A DNA stretch of 64,000 nt from Mytilinidion resinicola (Eukaryota > Ascomycota > Dothideomycetes > Mytilinidiales > Mytilinidiaceae), in contig NW_022985439.1 of assembly GCF_010093595.1 (NCBI RefSeq), forward strand, positions 758,441 through 822,440, in the 5' to 3' direction. Shown here one piece after another: positions 33,204 through 44,271 of this stretch. Made by a program: the position numbers and the translations under genes. The notes below the pieces were generated by a model that had not been told where the DNA came from, did not search any database, and saw nothing but the letters and a program-made list of their open reading frames with translations. The stretch's first letter is position 1. Each line of letters begins with the position of its first letter.

Positions 33204-35103
33204 ATGGCACTTTTTGCGAGTTCCGAGTGCACGACTGGTCCGGTGAAGCAGCTTTCTATATTTGCGCAGAGGGATCCCGGAGTCCATCGGGATAGAGTCA
33301 GGAGTGGCCAGAGTAAAGGACAGCCTGCGGGCTTCCGGTACCAGAGTTCGAGAGGAGACGGTGTAAGTAAATTTGGGCTTCGTGCTCGTACATAACACTT
33401 ATATGAACTCTGAAGGAAAATCCTGACATTCTTAGTCCGCGAACACGCTTGCGGACTTCTGGTCCTCAAAGGCGCTAGATCTCCCACAAGAGTCTCTGGA
33501 ATACCTTTGGTGGCAGAAGAATGTCCTACGAGCTTCCGAACATGCAACTGAAGAGGTTTCGAATCCGGTCCTTCCGGAGACCTGGGCGACGAGCTTTCTG
33601 GATGAGAGCGCACAGATCAACAGCAAGCCATCAACACGTTATCCAAGGCAAGCCTACTCCAAGGCTCCGTTCCCCCAAAAGGCCCATCAAATAGAGGAGA
33701 GTAGCAAGAACTTTTCGGATTCGAGGTCGATCGCACCTCTGCGAGGCCCTCTCGCACGGCCCGCCTACCAGATTAAAACAGGTTTACATTATTCATCCCA
33801 CCTCGCCGATAGCTCTTGGGTTGGAAACAAGCATGAATCAACTAAAGATTATGGGCTCAAGACTTCCATGAACAAAAGTGACCAGTCTGCAGAGTGGGAA
33901 TTCCTGTTTACGGAAGTGGAAGGATATAGCATTCCCCACCAGGAAATGGACCACGAAAAGAATATCACGCAGGGCTCTCTAAATACGCGTGACCGAGACA
34001 CCGGGGCAATATCCCAAGTAGAGGCGTTTCTATCGAGAGCTCCCCAAGACCCTCCACGAGACCATAAATACGACTTCCAATCCAACAACCCGTTCACAGG
34101 GAGCTGGCGAGCTTTCGAAGAAGGCATGGCTATCCTTCAGAAAGAGGAGAACTTAGCATTCGCTACACTCGCCTTCGAAGCAGCATGTCAGAAAGATCCA
34201 CTTAACGTGGAGGCATGGAAGATGCTCGGCTCGACCCAAGCTGAGAATGAGAACGACGAAGCAGCCATGAATGCTTTCGAGGATGCCCTGGAGCTTGACC
34301 CTACCAACGGCGACGCACTTCTAGGCCTTGCGATCTCTTATATCAACGGAGGTGAGTACTTGAGGTGGATTATACTCTTTTGTTCTCCCGATCACCTACA
34401 CTTAGCTAATACCATCAAACCAGGCCACCAGCAAAAAGCCTACACAGTCCTCGAAAACTGGCTAACCTCAAAATACCCTCAAATTACTGCCCCCTCCGTT
34501 TCCCCCTCGGACCCCCACACCCGATTGATTTCACTCTACCTCTCCGCCGCCCTCCTCTACCCCTCCGGACCCCAACTTGACCCTGGCGTCCAAATCGGCC
34601 TCGGCATGCTCTTCTTCAGCACATCACACTACTCCGAATCCCTTGACTGCTTCTCTACCGCACTTTCCCTGACGCTCACCTCCCCTACTTCTACTACTGT
34701 AGGCTTCCAGAACTCAAATTCCCAGTGCCAGCCTCACCTGCTCTACAACCGCATAGGCGCGTCACTCGCAAAACTAAGGCGGTACGACGAAGCGGTAGAA
34801 GCGTACGAGATGGCGCTGGTGGCGAGGCCAAATTTCGTGAAGGCGAGGTATAATATGGCGGTGGTGGCCTTTGCGAGGGGGGAGTATGAGGAGTGTGCGA
34901 GGCAGGCGGTGAGGGCGTTGGGGGAGAGGGAGGCGGGGAGGGTGGACACGAGGGAAGGGGAAGGAATGCGAGGGAATGCGGTGGAGGATGATTTGATGGG
35001 TGCGTTGAGGAAGGCGTTGGCGAATATGGGAAGGTGGGATTTGAGTGAGGGTGTGAGATCGGGTATGTGTCTAGGGGACTTGAGACGGGCGCTGGATGTT
35101 TAA
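33204..35103 (+). CDS. PEX5: PEX5-type peroxisomal import receptor, divergent N-terminus
   Basis: The model is join(33204..33362,33436..34351,34424..35103), 584 residues. The first exon is easily missed: it opens MALFASSECTTG, with the conserved Cys9 that peroxins use for ubiquitination-driven export, and HRDR as in PEX5/PEX20 N-termini. The intron (GTAAGT to CTTAG) is phase 0 and leads without stops into the known frame. A WEFLF-type aromatic motif lies mid-protein. TPR repeats from about residue 275 carry PEX5 signatures: NPFTGSW, LAFEAACQKDPLNVEAW, LGSTQAENE, ALLGLAISY and, after intron 2, VQIGLGMLFF and LYNRIGASLAKL. The receptor binds PTS1 tripeptides in the cytosol. The N-terminal half is short and poor in WxxxF/Y motifs compared with usual fungal PEX5, so it could be a paralogue. 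Confidence 0.85.
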
Positions 35104-35252
35104 ATGGGGAAGAGCGGTGGGAGTAGTGTATTAGTAGGTGTGTATGATGAAGTTTCTTATTATCTATCTAGAGCTATAGAATTTCCGGCATGTTTTTCAA
35201 TACTCTATTTGTGTCACTATCGCTCCCACTCCCACTATCACTATCCTCTCTC

Positions 35253-35597
35253 TCAACCTCTACTAGCTCGGTCACGTGAGTGCGTTGCGTGTGGCTCGGT
35301 ATGGTCCGTATCGGGGTCCTGAGGCTGGGGAAACACATCTTCCCATTCCTGTTCATCACAATCACTGTCTGCTTCATCTTCAGTCTCCCGTTCTTCGAGG
35401 GTAATGATTTCAGTTGAGTGTTTATCTATTTCTTCCTTGGTCTCGCTTCCAATATTGTCGTTGGTTATTTCGCTCGTGTTATCTATCTCGGTTTCATTGG
35501 GACTGGTGTGCTCATATAGCCAGTCCAAACTGCTTTTCTCGTCGTCGTTTGTTGTCAGCCCAGTTATGATCAGGATCACCTTCCGATTTATTTCCAT
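35253..35597 (-). CDS. Possible small acidic protein (uncertain)
   Basis: A minus-strand frame of 114 codons starts with a hydrophobic patch (RKVILIITGL) and is then extremely acidic and hydrophilic. It has no intron, no known motif and sits in the 3' flank of PEX5, which ends at 35103. The bias toward Glu, Asp and Thr could come from a simple sequence. It is listed only because the frame is open and compositionally distinct. Confidence 0.25.
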   Translation of the reverse strand: MEINRKVILIITGLTTNDDEKSSLDWLYEHTSPNETEIDNTSEITNDNIGSETKEEIDKHSTEIITLEERETEDEADSDCDEQEWEDVFPQPQDPDTDHTEPHATHSRDRASRG

Positions 35598-36249
35598 GGA
35601 GGCTTGGTAGCGATATCAGAGGACGAGATGATCTGCGGCTTCGATGCTGATTTGCTTATCCTTTTCCAAGCTGGTCTGTAGCCCCGATTTCTGCCTCAAT
35701 GTGGCCCGCTGGGGGTTGGAGCGCTGAGATGGGATATTTTGGCCAGACGATGGTGGCCACGTGACAGTGTCTCTCCAACGCTACAGAGGTCCATTGCCCA
35801 AATTCTGTCTCAGATACGAAGAGGATTCCACTCCTCTGGTGATAATGTTTGTAGAAACATCAGAAGATTGCAGAGCTTGTAATACGTACGGTACAGCCCT
35901 CTATAGAGTTCCTTGCAGCCATAACAAAGACACTTTCCTTTTCACGCGCAAATAGCATCGCCCATCAGTCATGTTTTCCTCAGATCGAAGTAGACTGTTC
36001 AACTCAGAAGCTTCTTGGATGTTTGGACCCAGCCATGGCAGTCTTCGTAAGCTGCTCGTGCGACCGGATTTCTGATCTCTCTAATTACCAACTGTTGCTC
36101 CCAGCGAAACAGAACTGAAGGTGGCTCCAAAGCGACACACCGCCAAATGCCCCCATGGAATCTGCCGTTTCTGGAAGAAAAACGGAGCATCCAGGAAGTT
36201 CTATGCGGAAATATACGGGAACAGTTTTGTCCAGTGTCCAGTTACGTCT

Positions 36250-37781
36250 GGCGTCCACCACCCTCCAACGATGCCCGATAAGGCCCACCGCTTGAGCAGA
36301 ACCATTGGATCAGAAAGGTTTGGGAGGATTATTTGGCGGAGGAGCTACGCAGGCTTTCCACGCACTCGAGCTCTCCAACCGGATCTTCAACGTCGCGAAC
36401 TCCCTTGTCAACCTCCGCGACGACATCTGGACTTCTCACTCCAGCGAGCTCTGTGTCTGACCCAACAATCGCCTTCCCTTGTCATTGCCTGCAGCGCCGT
36501 CTGGGCTCTCCGTTTTTCCAATGATGGTGCCTGTCATACCGGAACCCGGGATTCCTCAATTCCAAGCTCGACGAGGGGATATCAACCCTTTCGAACACAT
36601 TTCTACGACACCTAGCCAGCGGCGCTTTGGCCTTGCGAGCGACGATACTCCTAGCATGCGACCAAATCAGGACGCTGCCACTCAACGGTAACGGCCTATT
36701 GTCGCTACCAGAGGTCGAGCAGACCCTGCGAGAGATAGATCCACGGGAAACGGCCTTCCTCGGACTGCCACCCCCGCGGAAAATCCTCCAGCTCAACCTC
36801 GAACCTTCCTCATGGACATCTTGGACGAAATCAACGGCAGGACGCCGTCCAACGAAGCCTCAGCAAGCACGGCGGCCAACCGGGGTATCTTCGAAGAAGA
36901 CGAGGAGCCTGTTGTAGATCATCGTGCGCACGGGAATCCGCTCATTAGAGTCCAAAGACCTGGCACTAGCGTACCGAAAATTTCTGCGGGTTTGAGATCG
37001 CAAAGCCGTAACAGTGAGGCTACACGTGCGGAAGCGGGCCATCATTACATCAGCCAGCCACATGACCATGTCTCAATGTCAGAAGCCGCTTCGGCGAGGC
37101 CTGAGAGTAGCACACCCCTCTCAGTCAGATCTGGAACGCGTATTAGGCACAAAATCGCGAGACCCAGCGATATTCTTCCCAACGGCAGAAGGTGTCCATC
37201 GCCACGCTCCTCTGCGGGAGTCCAGCCGTCCCCAGAGAAGACGGCTGTGCAATGATAGAAAGGTAATGGGTGATATTACGCCTCGATCCCAAAACTCTCA
37301 ACCCAATCGCGATCCTGCGAACGGCAATGAAGGGGCCTAACCGACCCAGAAGCGAGCTGAGGCGCCACAGAGTGCTCCATCCAGCGGTGACAATAGTAGA
37401 GCGGAGATGAAACAGCCCAGAGACATGTTCATAAATGAGTCGAATGAACAGCGGCCCAGTTTGAGATACCCAACCTGCCCGGCTCCATCCGGCGTTGCGC
37501 CCACCAACTCTACCTACCAGCTTTGGCTAGCCCATCGCGATGAATGTCGCTCAGTCCTTCGCGAAGAACAGGCCCGGGTTCGGGAGCTCGAGCGATGGAA
37601 TGAGACATGCGTAAAAATGCATGAGGAGTATGTAGGGAAATACGGTAAGGGTGAGGAGGTGGAGAGGGAATTTCTTCAGGCGCAGAGAGTGCATGCTAGA
37701 GATAGGGAATAATTGATGTGGTTGGAGGAAGGACAGGAGTGGCTTGAGAAGATTTTGGAGAAGGGAGAACCGAGAAAGTGA
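36250..37781 (+). pseudogene. Decayed gene of unknown function with a C-terminal coiled coil
   Basis: Protein-like segments follow each other on the plus strand in two frames: PPLEQNHWIRKVWEDYLAEE near 36290, a Ser/Thr/Pro-rich middle (FQARRGDINPFEHISTTPSQ), MDILDEINGRTPSNEA near 36812, and a Gln/Glu-rich helix (YQLWLAHRDECRSVLREEQ) ending about 37781. The frame changes once near 36450-36480 and once near 37250; either may be an intron with poor sites. Four in-frame TAA codons (36279, 36689, 37338, 37710) fall inside stretches that otherwise continue sensibly, each explainable by CAA to TAA. I recognise no family. The alternative is several small unrelated frames by chance. Confidence 0.45.
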
Positions 37782-39086
37782 GAATGGGAAGGGTGGGTTA
37801 GTGGTAGTAGAGTGGAGAGGGAGGATGGCGCACGGGAGAGGAAGAGGGGCATACAGTTGTATTTGCAATCTTCTTTATTTGAAACAGGTGGAATGGACAT
37901 TGAAATAGAACCTAAACATGATGAAATGGGCACAGCTCCTTGAAAGAGCGACATGAAAAGAAAGCAGCCTCCTACAAACAATCTATACATCCGCCTCGAT
38001 GAACCTTTCTTGCACCCCCTCGATGATATTTTCCCGCCCATGAAGGTATACAGACAATTCACCTCTTTTTCTTCTTCCTTCGCTCGACCCACTCTCTCAT
38101 GCTCTACTCCCCAACTCCCACATCGATAACCTTAGGTCAAATGCCTACCGATGCCTTGTCGTAGCCCTAACCGGTCCATTCTGGTCTGAACCACTCAGCA
38201 GCTACCTCTAGATCAACGAAGGAAGCGTGCCATAGAGCTTATAGTTGTTGTAGATTCGCCAATGTTGTGGGTCATCTGTGGGAGGCTCCTGGAGCTCGCC
38301 GTCCAGTATCCAGGGCCAGCGAGAATACTTGCAAAAATTGTCGTGGTAGTTCTGACAGTCACCAAAACGCCTAGTCGCGACGCCACCTCTTCGGTCTCCG
38401 CCCTTGTGAATACTGCGAAACTGGCACATCGTGTGGAGTGAAGCGCGGAGATGAGAACGGCGGTGGGTCTGGGTTTGTCGTTATCGATGGTGTTTGTACT
38501 GGAGGTTTTTCGTGCGATTGATGTAGGTGGTAGTGATGTGTTTGCAATGTGTTGATCTGGAGAATTGTAGGAGGAAGGGAGGGCCATTTTATATGCGGTG
38601 AGAAGATCGAAAACAAAGCTGCCAGCCGAGTACATAGAGCCTCCGGGCACACATTGGGCACGTCGGTATGTCTTCGAAAGCATCGACTGTAGTAGATAAA
38701 TTCTCAAAGGACGTTAGAATGTCTAAGGTTGCAACAAGAGCTCCCTGTTATGTCAAGCGTCAGTCTCAATGCGTAGCCCCCACCAAACAATACTTGTCCT
38801 CGCGCCAGACAAGACGTAGTCGACCATCCAAAACTCCAGCGCACAACCTCCTCATCCGTGAAAGAGAAATGTCTAACATCCTAAAAGCCACTTGGCACAG
38901 CAGCCCGTCGTACCCTCAAGAATGGGCCCGAGTTTGAATCTCGTTCGCACTCGCGATGATAGGCCGCAGATATCGCAGCACTATAGCTCCCAGCAACTCA
39001 ACAGAACAAGGATGATAATACCGGGGTACTTCGAATTAGTATTCAATACAGAATAATATACAACCCACAGTATTTTGATGTACAAA
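37782..39086. other. Intergenic, no gene supported
   Basis: Overlapping frames on the minus strand (38208-38707) exist but carry no motif, and their frames contradict each other. The right end is the 3' flank of the PET123 gene. Confidence 0.45.
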
Positions 39087-40022
39087 TCAGATCTTCCCAC
39101 CCGTCAAGTCCTCCGCAATCCTCTTCAATCTGTCGTTCATGACATCATATGTACCCTTGCCCTTGCTTCCAGCATGCACGTCGTCTAGAAGCCCTTGTCT
39201 GTCCAGCATGTCCCGCACTGTAGGGGGAGACTCGCTCGCCCACGGACTATGATCCCTCTGGGCATACCCGAAAGTCACAGGGTGCTCCGGTGTGCCAAAA
39301 ACCCTGTCAATCGCCTCGTCCAGCTGTTTTTCCGTAGTGATGAAGTCCCTCGCCTGCATGTAGAGTGTGTGTAGCGCATCTAACCTCGCGGCCTCCTTCT
39401 TCTGCTGCAATTTTTGCACTCCAGCTCGCCGGATCTCAAGATCTTGCTCAACCCATTTCAATGGTGGCCGCGCATCAAGTTTGCCAGACATGTAGTCCAT
39501 GATATCCTTGCTGACGCTCGGGTTCGTCAGGCGATCGTCGTCACGCTCGGGCTGGTTGGCAAAAGCTCGGTGTTCCTCTTGCTTCTGGGTAGAAATGGCA
39601 TCCATCCGTCGATGCGACTCGACCTCGCGTTCGTGTAGCTCCTTGACCGACTGCTTCAGATTCCTCCGTCGAGTCTCCGCCAATCGCAGCTTGTAGTCCT
39701 GGTATGCTACATCTTTTCCTTTGTGTCGGCGTATTGTTGACGGCTCCTTCGCTGCAGGGTCGAGGAACTCATCTGAAGCCTTCTCCTTATCGCCTCGCGT
39801 CCTGAAGATGTTTCGTGGAACTGGGAGGACACCTTTGACGCGAGGTTTAAGGGGGAAGGTGGGTTGTACGGGTTTTGGGACTTCGACATAATTAGGGGAC
39901 TGAGGACCTAGGGCGAGAACGGCGGGCGTAGATGTGAAGGAGCGCCGTGCGATTGAAGATTGCGCATTCAATTGACATTTTGAGGATCGGGATAGCAGCC
40001 CGCGGGCCGTTGATGGAGGCAT
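39087..40022 (-). CDS. PET123: Mitochondrial ribosomal small-subunit protein mS26 (Pet123)
   Basis: A single exon of 311 codons. The N-terminus (RGLLSRSSKCQLNAQSS, then RRSFTST) is a typical Arg/Ser-rich mitochondrial presequence. The core has the order seen in fungal Pet123: KGVLPVPRNIF, a basic linker, LAETRRRNLKQSVKELHERE, ERDDDRLTNPSVSKDIMDYM and KKEAARLDALHTLYMQARDF. These belong to the mS26 protein of the mitochondrial small subunit, needed for mitochondrial translation. About 50 residues extend beyond the conserved end (GKGTYDVMNDRLKRI). It is divergent from NOG2, with only 174 bases between the start codons. Confidence 0.85.
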   Translation of the reverse strand: MPPSTARGLLSRSSKCQLNAQSSIARRSFTSTPAVLALGPQSPNYVEVPKPVQPTFPLKPRVKGVLPVPRNIFRTRGDKEKASDEFLDPAAKEPSTIRRHKGKDVAYQDYKLRLAETRRRNLKQSVKELHEREVESHRRMDAISTQKQEEHRAFANQPERDDDRLTNPSVSKDIMDYMSGKLDARPPLKWVEQDLEIRRAGVQKLQQKKEAARLDALHTLYMQARDFITTEKQLDEAIDRVFGTPEHPVTFGYAQRDHSPWASESPPTVRDMLDRQGLLDDVHAGSKGKGTYDVMNDRLKRIAEDLTGGKI

Positions 40023-40196
40023 CGTGATGCTGCGAAAAAGTTAGTGGATGGAACCGCGGAGGACGGCATGTGTTGAAGTTTTGCCAAGGCGCTAGCAGCC
40101 ATCGCCTCGATATTTTCTCGACGTTCACCAAATTCCCCACCACCAAGGTTCCCTCTCTACACCTGTCTCGTCGCCGACAGACAGCACACATTGAAG
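40023..40196. promoter_or_regulatory. Compact divergent promoter of PET123 and NOG2
   Basis: The 174 bases between the two start codons must serve both genes, one for mitochondrial and one for cytosolic ribosome biogenesis. No TATA box is evident, as is usual for housekeeping promoters. The NOG2 side is C/T-rich before its ATG. Confidence 0.6.
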
Positions 40197-42540
40197 ATGG
40201 GCCAACACAAGAAAGAAGCCAGCCGCAAGGAGCGTCAGGGGAAGGTCGGCGATGGCATGGCAAATGTCAAGACCAAGGGAGAGAACTTCTACAGGTATGG
40301 CAATTTCTGCAATTGAGGAAGCTTTGTTAACCTCAGAATAGGAGCGCAAAGAAGGCGAAGACGCTGAATATGTTCAAGGATGGAAAGCCACAGAGGAACG
40401 CCGCCGGGAAGATTACCAAGGCAGCCTCGTTCCAGAGTCGTGAAACGCCTGTAGCGCGAGTCGAACCGAATCGCAAGTGGTTCAACGCAACCCGAGTTAT
40501 TTCCCAAGATGCCCTCGAAGCCTTCCGTGGTGCTGTTGCAGCCCAAGCCTCCGACCCTACCACTTTCCTCCTGAAGCAAAACAAGCTGCCTATGAGCTTA
40601 ATCCGAGATGCGCCACAGTTGAAGGACGGGCTCAAGCAGCATGGAGCCAAGATCGCAATTGAGTCCGCACCCTTCAAGGATACATTTGGGCCAAAAATGC
40701 AAAGGAAGAGGGTGAAGCTTGATGTTAGCTCGCTGGAGGACCTCGCAAACAAGTCGGTGGAGATGCACGGCACTTATCTCGAGAGGCTGGAACAGGCGAA
40801 GCTTCTCAGCGGCACCTCTGGGGATGTAGAAGAGGGAGGCGAAGGTGACGACTTTGGTGACGGCACTCTCAGCCGAGCACGGGAGTCTATTTTCAGCAAA
40901 GGGCAGTCCAAGAGAATTTGGGTATGCCTCATCTGATCCTTCGTAAAAGTTTGCCATGCTGACTTGGTGCAGAACGAACTTTACAAGGTCATTGATTCTA
41001 GCGACGTAATCCTTCACGTACTGGATGCACGAGATCCTTTAGGCACTAGGTGCCGTTCTGTCGAAAAGTACGTCAATTTCCTTCGGATGTTTGTCGTCCG
41101 TCTTGCTAACATAAATCATAGGTACCTCAGAGAGGAAGCTCCTCACAAACATCTCGTCTTCGTTCTGAACAAGGTCGACTTGGTACCATCTCGAGTCGCA
41201 GTGAGTGCTCCCCCAGTTTCATTCGAACCCACACTTCCCCGCCGTTCGTTCCCATCGTTAAGTCAAGGCTCCAACCTGCACTCCGTGCAAACCTCTATGG
41301 ATGGAATCTGTTACAACTTTGGGAGATTGATCTTGGCCCGCCGCTCAGAGCCGTCATGGTAATGGGTTGATTTGGTCACCGTTTTGGTGGTCGGTCGAAA
41401 GGGTTGAGAATGATTCGTTCAGAGTTGAGATTCGTCTCTGCCTTCGGGCAGCTTCATGGCGATTCTCTTAGTAACGTTTCATACATTCTGACAACACTTC
41501 TCTCTATGTTTGCGCCTGTCGCTCTGCAAAGCTCGAGCTGACATCCGCAATAGGCTGCCTGGGTCCGCGCACTCTCCAAAGAGTTTCCAACCCTCGCCTT
41601 CCACGCCTCTATGAACAACTCCTTTGGCAAAGGTAGTCTCATCCAAGTCCTACGCCAATTCTCCTCCCTCCACTCCGATCGCAAGCAAATCTCCGTCGGT
41701 CTCATCGGCTACCCGAACACCGGCAAGTCCTCAATCATCAACACCCTGAAAAAGAAGAAGGTCTGCGTGGTTGCTCCGATTGCCGGCGAAACCAAAGTCT
41801 GGCAATACGTCACTCTGATGAAGCGCATCTACATGATCGACTGCCCCGGAATCGTGCCTCCGAACAAATCAGACAGTGACGAAGAGCTCCTCCTCCGCGG
41901 CGTCGTCCGCATTGAGAACGTCGAACACCCCGCGCAGTACATCGATGCTATCCTCTCCCGCTGTCAGCCCCGCCACATTCAACGCACATATAATCTCGAA
42001 GGCTACTCCAGCTCGACGGACTTCCTGGAACAACTGGCGCGGAAAGGCGGTCGGCTACTCAAAGGCGGTGAGATTGACGAGGATGGTTGCGCGAAGATGG
42101 TCATCAACGACTTCTTAAGGGGAAAAATACCTTGGTTCACGCCACCACCCATGCTTGACGGCGTAGATTCAATAACACATGGCATCGAGGGCCGTGATGG
42201 AAAGCTAGGCGAAATGGGCAAGAAGCGGAAGAGGGACGAGGCCACATCTACGATCGCAGATGACGATACCACCGTTCAGGACTCGGAGCTGCGCGACGTG
42301 GAAGCCTCAGAGGACGACGACGAGTTCGAAGGATTTGACCACGCTGATGACGATATCGCAGTCACTGGGAAGGCCGATTCTGACGCCGAATCAGACGATG
42401 ATTTGGATGGCGCTGAGGCAACCAGCCTGGTGCTACGTGCCGACGCTACGTCTGATGAGGATGATGCGGAGGTGGAGGAGGAGGTCCAGGTCATCACAGA
42501 AGCGTTAGCCAACGCACGGAAGCGCAGACGGAAGGAGTAG
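40197..42540 (+). CDS. NOG2: Nucleolar GTPase Nog2/Nug2 (60S assembly)
   Basis: The model is join(40197..40294,40342..40921,40973..41067,41122..41200,41554..42540), 612 residues. The protein is a circularly permuted GTPase of the YlqF/YawG group: G4 NKVDLVP comes first, then the P-loop [10 protein letters not shown]2-region IAGETKVWQ and G3 DCPG. The N-terminal NGP1NT domain ([31 protein letters not shown]) and the acidic, Lys-rich C-terminal tail ending RRRKE complete the family pattern. Nog2 binds late nucleolar pre-60S particles and acts as a checkpoint before nuclear export, in contact with helix 69 of the large rRNA. Exons 3 and 4 are small; introns 1-3 are 47-54 bases, but intron 4 (41201-41553) is 353 bases and carries the snoRNA candidate listed next. 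Confidence 0.93.
41251..41488 (+). ncRNA. Intronic box H/ACA snoRNA candidate, snR191-like
   Basis: Inside NOG2 intron 4. First hairpin: lower stem 41251-41259 with 41315-41323, pocket arms AGTCA (41261-41265) and GTTAC (41310-41314), upper stem 41266-41276 with 41299-41309, inner stem TGCAC/GTGCA; hinge AGATTGA at 41324, exactly 14 bases after the right arm starts. Second hairpin: lower stem 41410-41417 with 41475-41482, arms AGAGT (41421-41425) and TAGT (41469-41472), upper stem 41427-41434 with 41460-41467, inner stem CTGCC-TTCG-GGCAG, then ACA at 41483-41485, again 14 bases after the arm and 3 bases from the inferred end. The arms pair with rRNA helix 69 (GUAACUAUGACUCU), leaving UA and then UG unpaired, i.e. 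yeast U2258 and U2260. The hinge misses the ANANNA rule at its last base, and 79 extra bases separate the hairpins. Confidence 0.75.
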
Positions 42541-44271
42541 CGCGGTCGTCTCGTAGATATATGAGGGAATGCATCATGATACCCACTCAATCCCAACTTA
42601 TGTTGGCAACGCCGTCTGTTCTTGTTCTCATATCACTCCCCATTCTCACACTCCCCATTATTAGACTACGTTCGCTATCATTGCCGCTGTCGCCGACCTT
42701 TTCGATGAAGACTTGCGTCACACCCAGCCTCGGGGGTAGAGAGACGACTCCTAGCATAAGTAGCCAGGTCCACCATCTCAACTAGTCTCTTGTCTTGCCC
42801 CACCAAGACCAAACCTAGAGCCAGTTCCGTACATGCACCTCCTTCAAACTCGCGATATGGCAGAGTATCCACGCGCAGGCACGTCCGAAGCCCATCGCCA
42901 GTAAAGTTGCTTAATCCGCAACCTCGACCTGTTCAAATTGGCCATCGGCGTCACGTTCTTGCAACTATAACACGAACCCGCGACGGCTCCTCTAAGCTTC
43001 CTTATCGCCTCTATAACGGATCCCTTCCCCTACTAACTTAAAAAAAGCCTTAGCATCTAGACCCTAGCTAGAGTTTTAATGCCCCTTACCTAATTTACCT
43101 GCGCCGCCCTACGGGTGCAATAGCACAGCCGCTACTTTGTACGTGCGTCTTAAACAGAAGGCCGCCTAACGTAAGTACTTACAGTAGTGTTAATCCTTAC
43201 GTCTCTATATACCGCCTTAGCTATAGTAATACACTAGATTTTAAGATATAATTTTTTTTTTCTTTTCTCTTCCTCTTATATTTATATGTAGACTCTAAGG
43301 TAGGGTTTTTTAATACTTTTCTTCTACTCTTAGGCAGGTATATAGAGTTTTAAGGTCGCCTTTCTTTAATCTCATCTCCTTATAGGAAAAATAGTCTTTC
43401 TTTTCTTTTTCTCTACTTAGCGTCCGACCGGCCGGTAGGTAGGTTTTAAGGTAAATCCCTTTTCCTTTAGTCTTTCCTTATTCTAGGTAGGCAAGGTAGC
43501 TATGCTATTCTGTTCTCGCCCTGTATAGGTAGGTTGGCGGTAATATAAACGTGTGTCCCCTCATGTTTGCCCTATTACCCTCGTCTGGGTTAGGTAGGTG
43601 GCGAAGAGACCGGGTGGTTGTTATGCGCGAGACATGACCCAAGACTTCCGGGTACATGGCGTCGCTCTACGCTGCCAGACAAGCAAACAATAAGCGCAAA
43701 GGCTGATGCCGCCAGAAAGGACTTGCATAGAGTGTATCGTCACTGAAGTGTGGTGGGCGTGTGGTGAAGGATTCTTTTAAGAGCTAGAGTAGAAAAGAAG
43801 GTGGAGGAGCGAGATGTAGAAGTGAGAAAAACAGCGGGGGGCGGGCTGTTATATAGCAGAACCTTTTTGACGCCAAGGCGCTAGCGGCTGCCGTGGAAGG
43901 GCTGCCGTAGAAGGGCTGCCGTGGAAGGCGATGGAAGGTTATGATGCGGTTCCCACGGCAAAATGGGACGTTATAACCGTGTCGGGAGGAAGTGAGGCGG
44001 TTTAAGGGGGCCGCGGGCAGGAGTAAGAGCTTCAGGCGACAATTAAGGGCGACGCTAATGGGCCAATTGCATGACTTATCATAAGGATAAGAGGAGCTAT
44101 ATAAGCTCGCGTAAGCTTAGGGTAGATGGAAGAGCTGGAGGGGAGGGACCGGAGAGCACGCTCTGAAGATCCAGGGAAGCTCCCTCTGGGCAGCTTTGAG
44201 TATCGCGAAAGGCAAGCGGTACATAGGTAAAGAGCGACGATAGTGAAACCGAGCTCTAATGAAGAAAATAG
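42541..44271. other. Gene-free interval with TpA-rich, RIP-like relic DNA (about 42990-43560)
   Basis: From about 42990 the composition changes: TA steps, runs of T/C and words such as TATAGTAATACACTAGATTTTAAG dominate, with few CA/TG steps and no frame of any length. This is the look of repeat DNA degraded by RIP. From 43600 composition returns to normal, then a GC-rich stretch holds a short tandem repeat (43887-43928) and a TATATAA word near 44098. No transposase or reverse-transcriptase fragment was recognised. Confidence 0.55.
43887..43928 (+). repeat. 14-bp tandem repeat, three copies
   Basis: Three consecutive units of GCTGCCGTGGAAGG, the middle one with A for G (GTAGAAGG), followed by a degenerate GCGATGGAAGG. 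It is a local slippage array outside any gene. Confidence 0.85.

Noticed and set aside
41201..41553. NOG2 intron 4 as a retained coding segment
   Set aside because: It contains stops in frame, and joining 41200 to 41554 gives the conserved SRVAAAWVR sequence.
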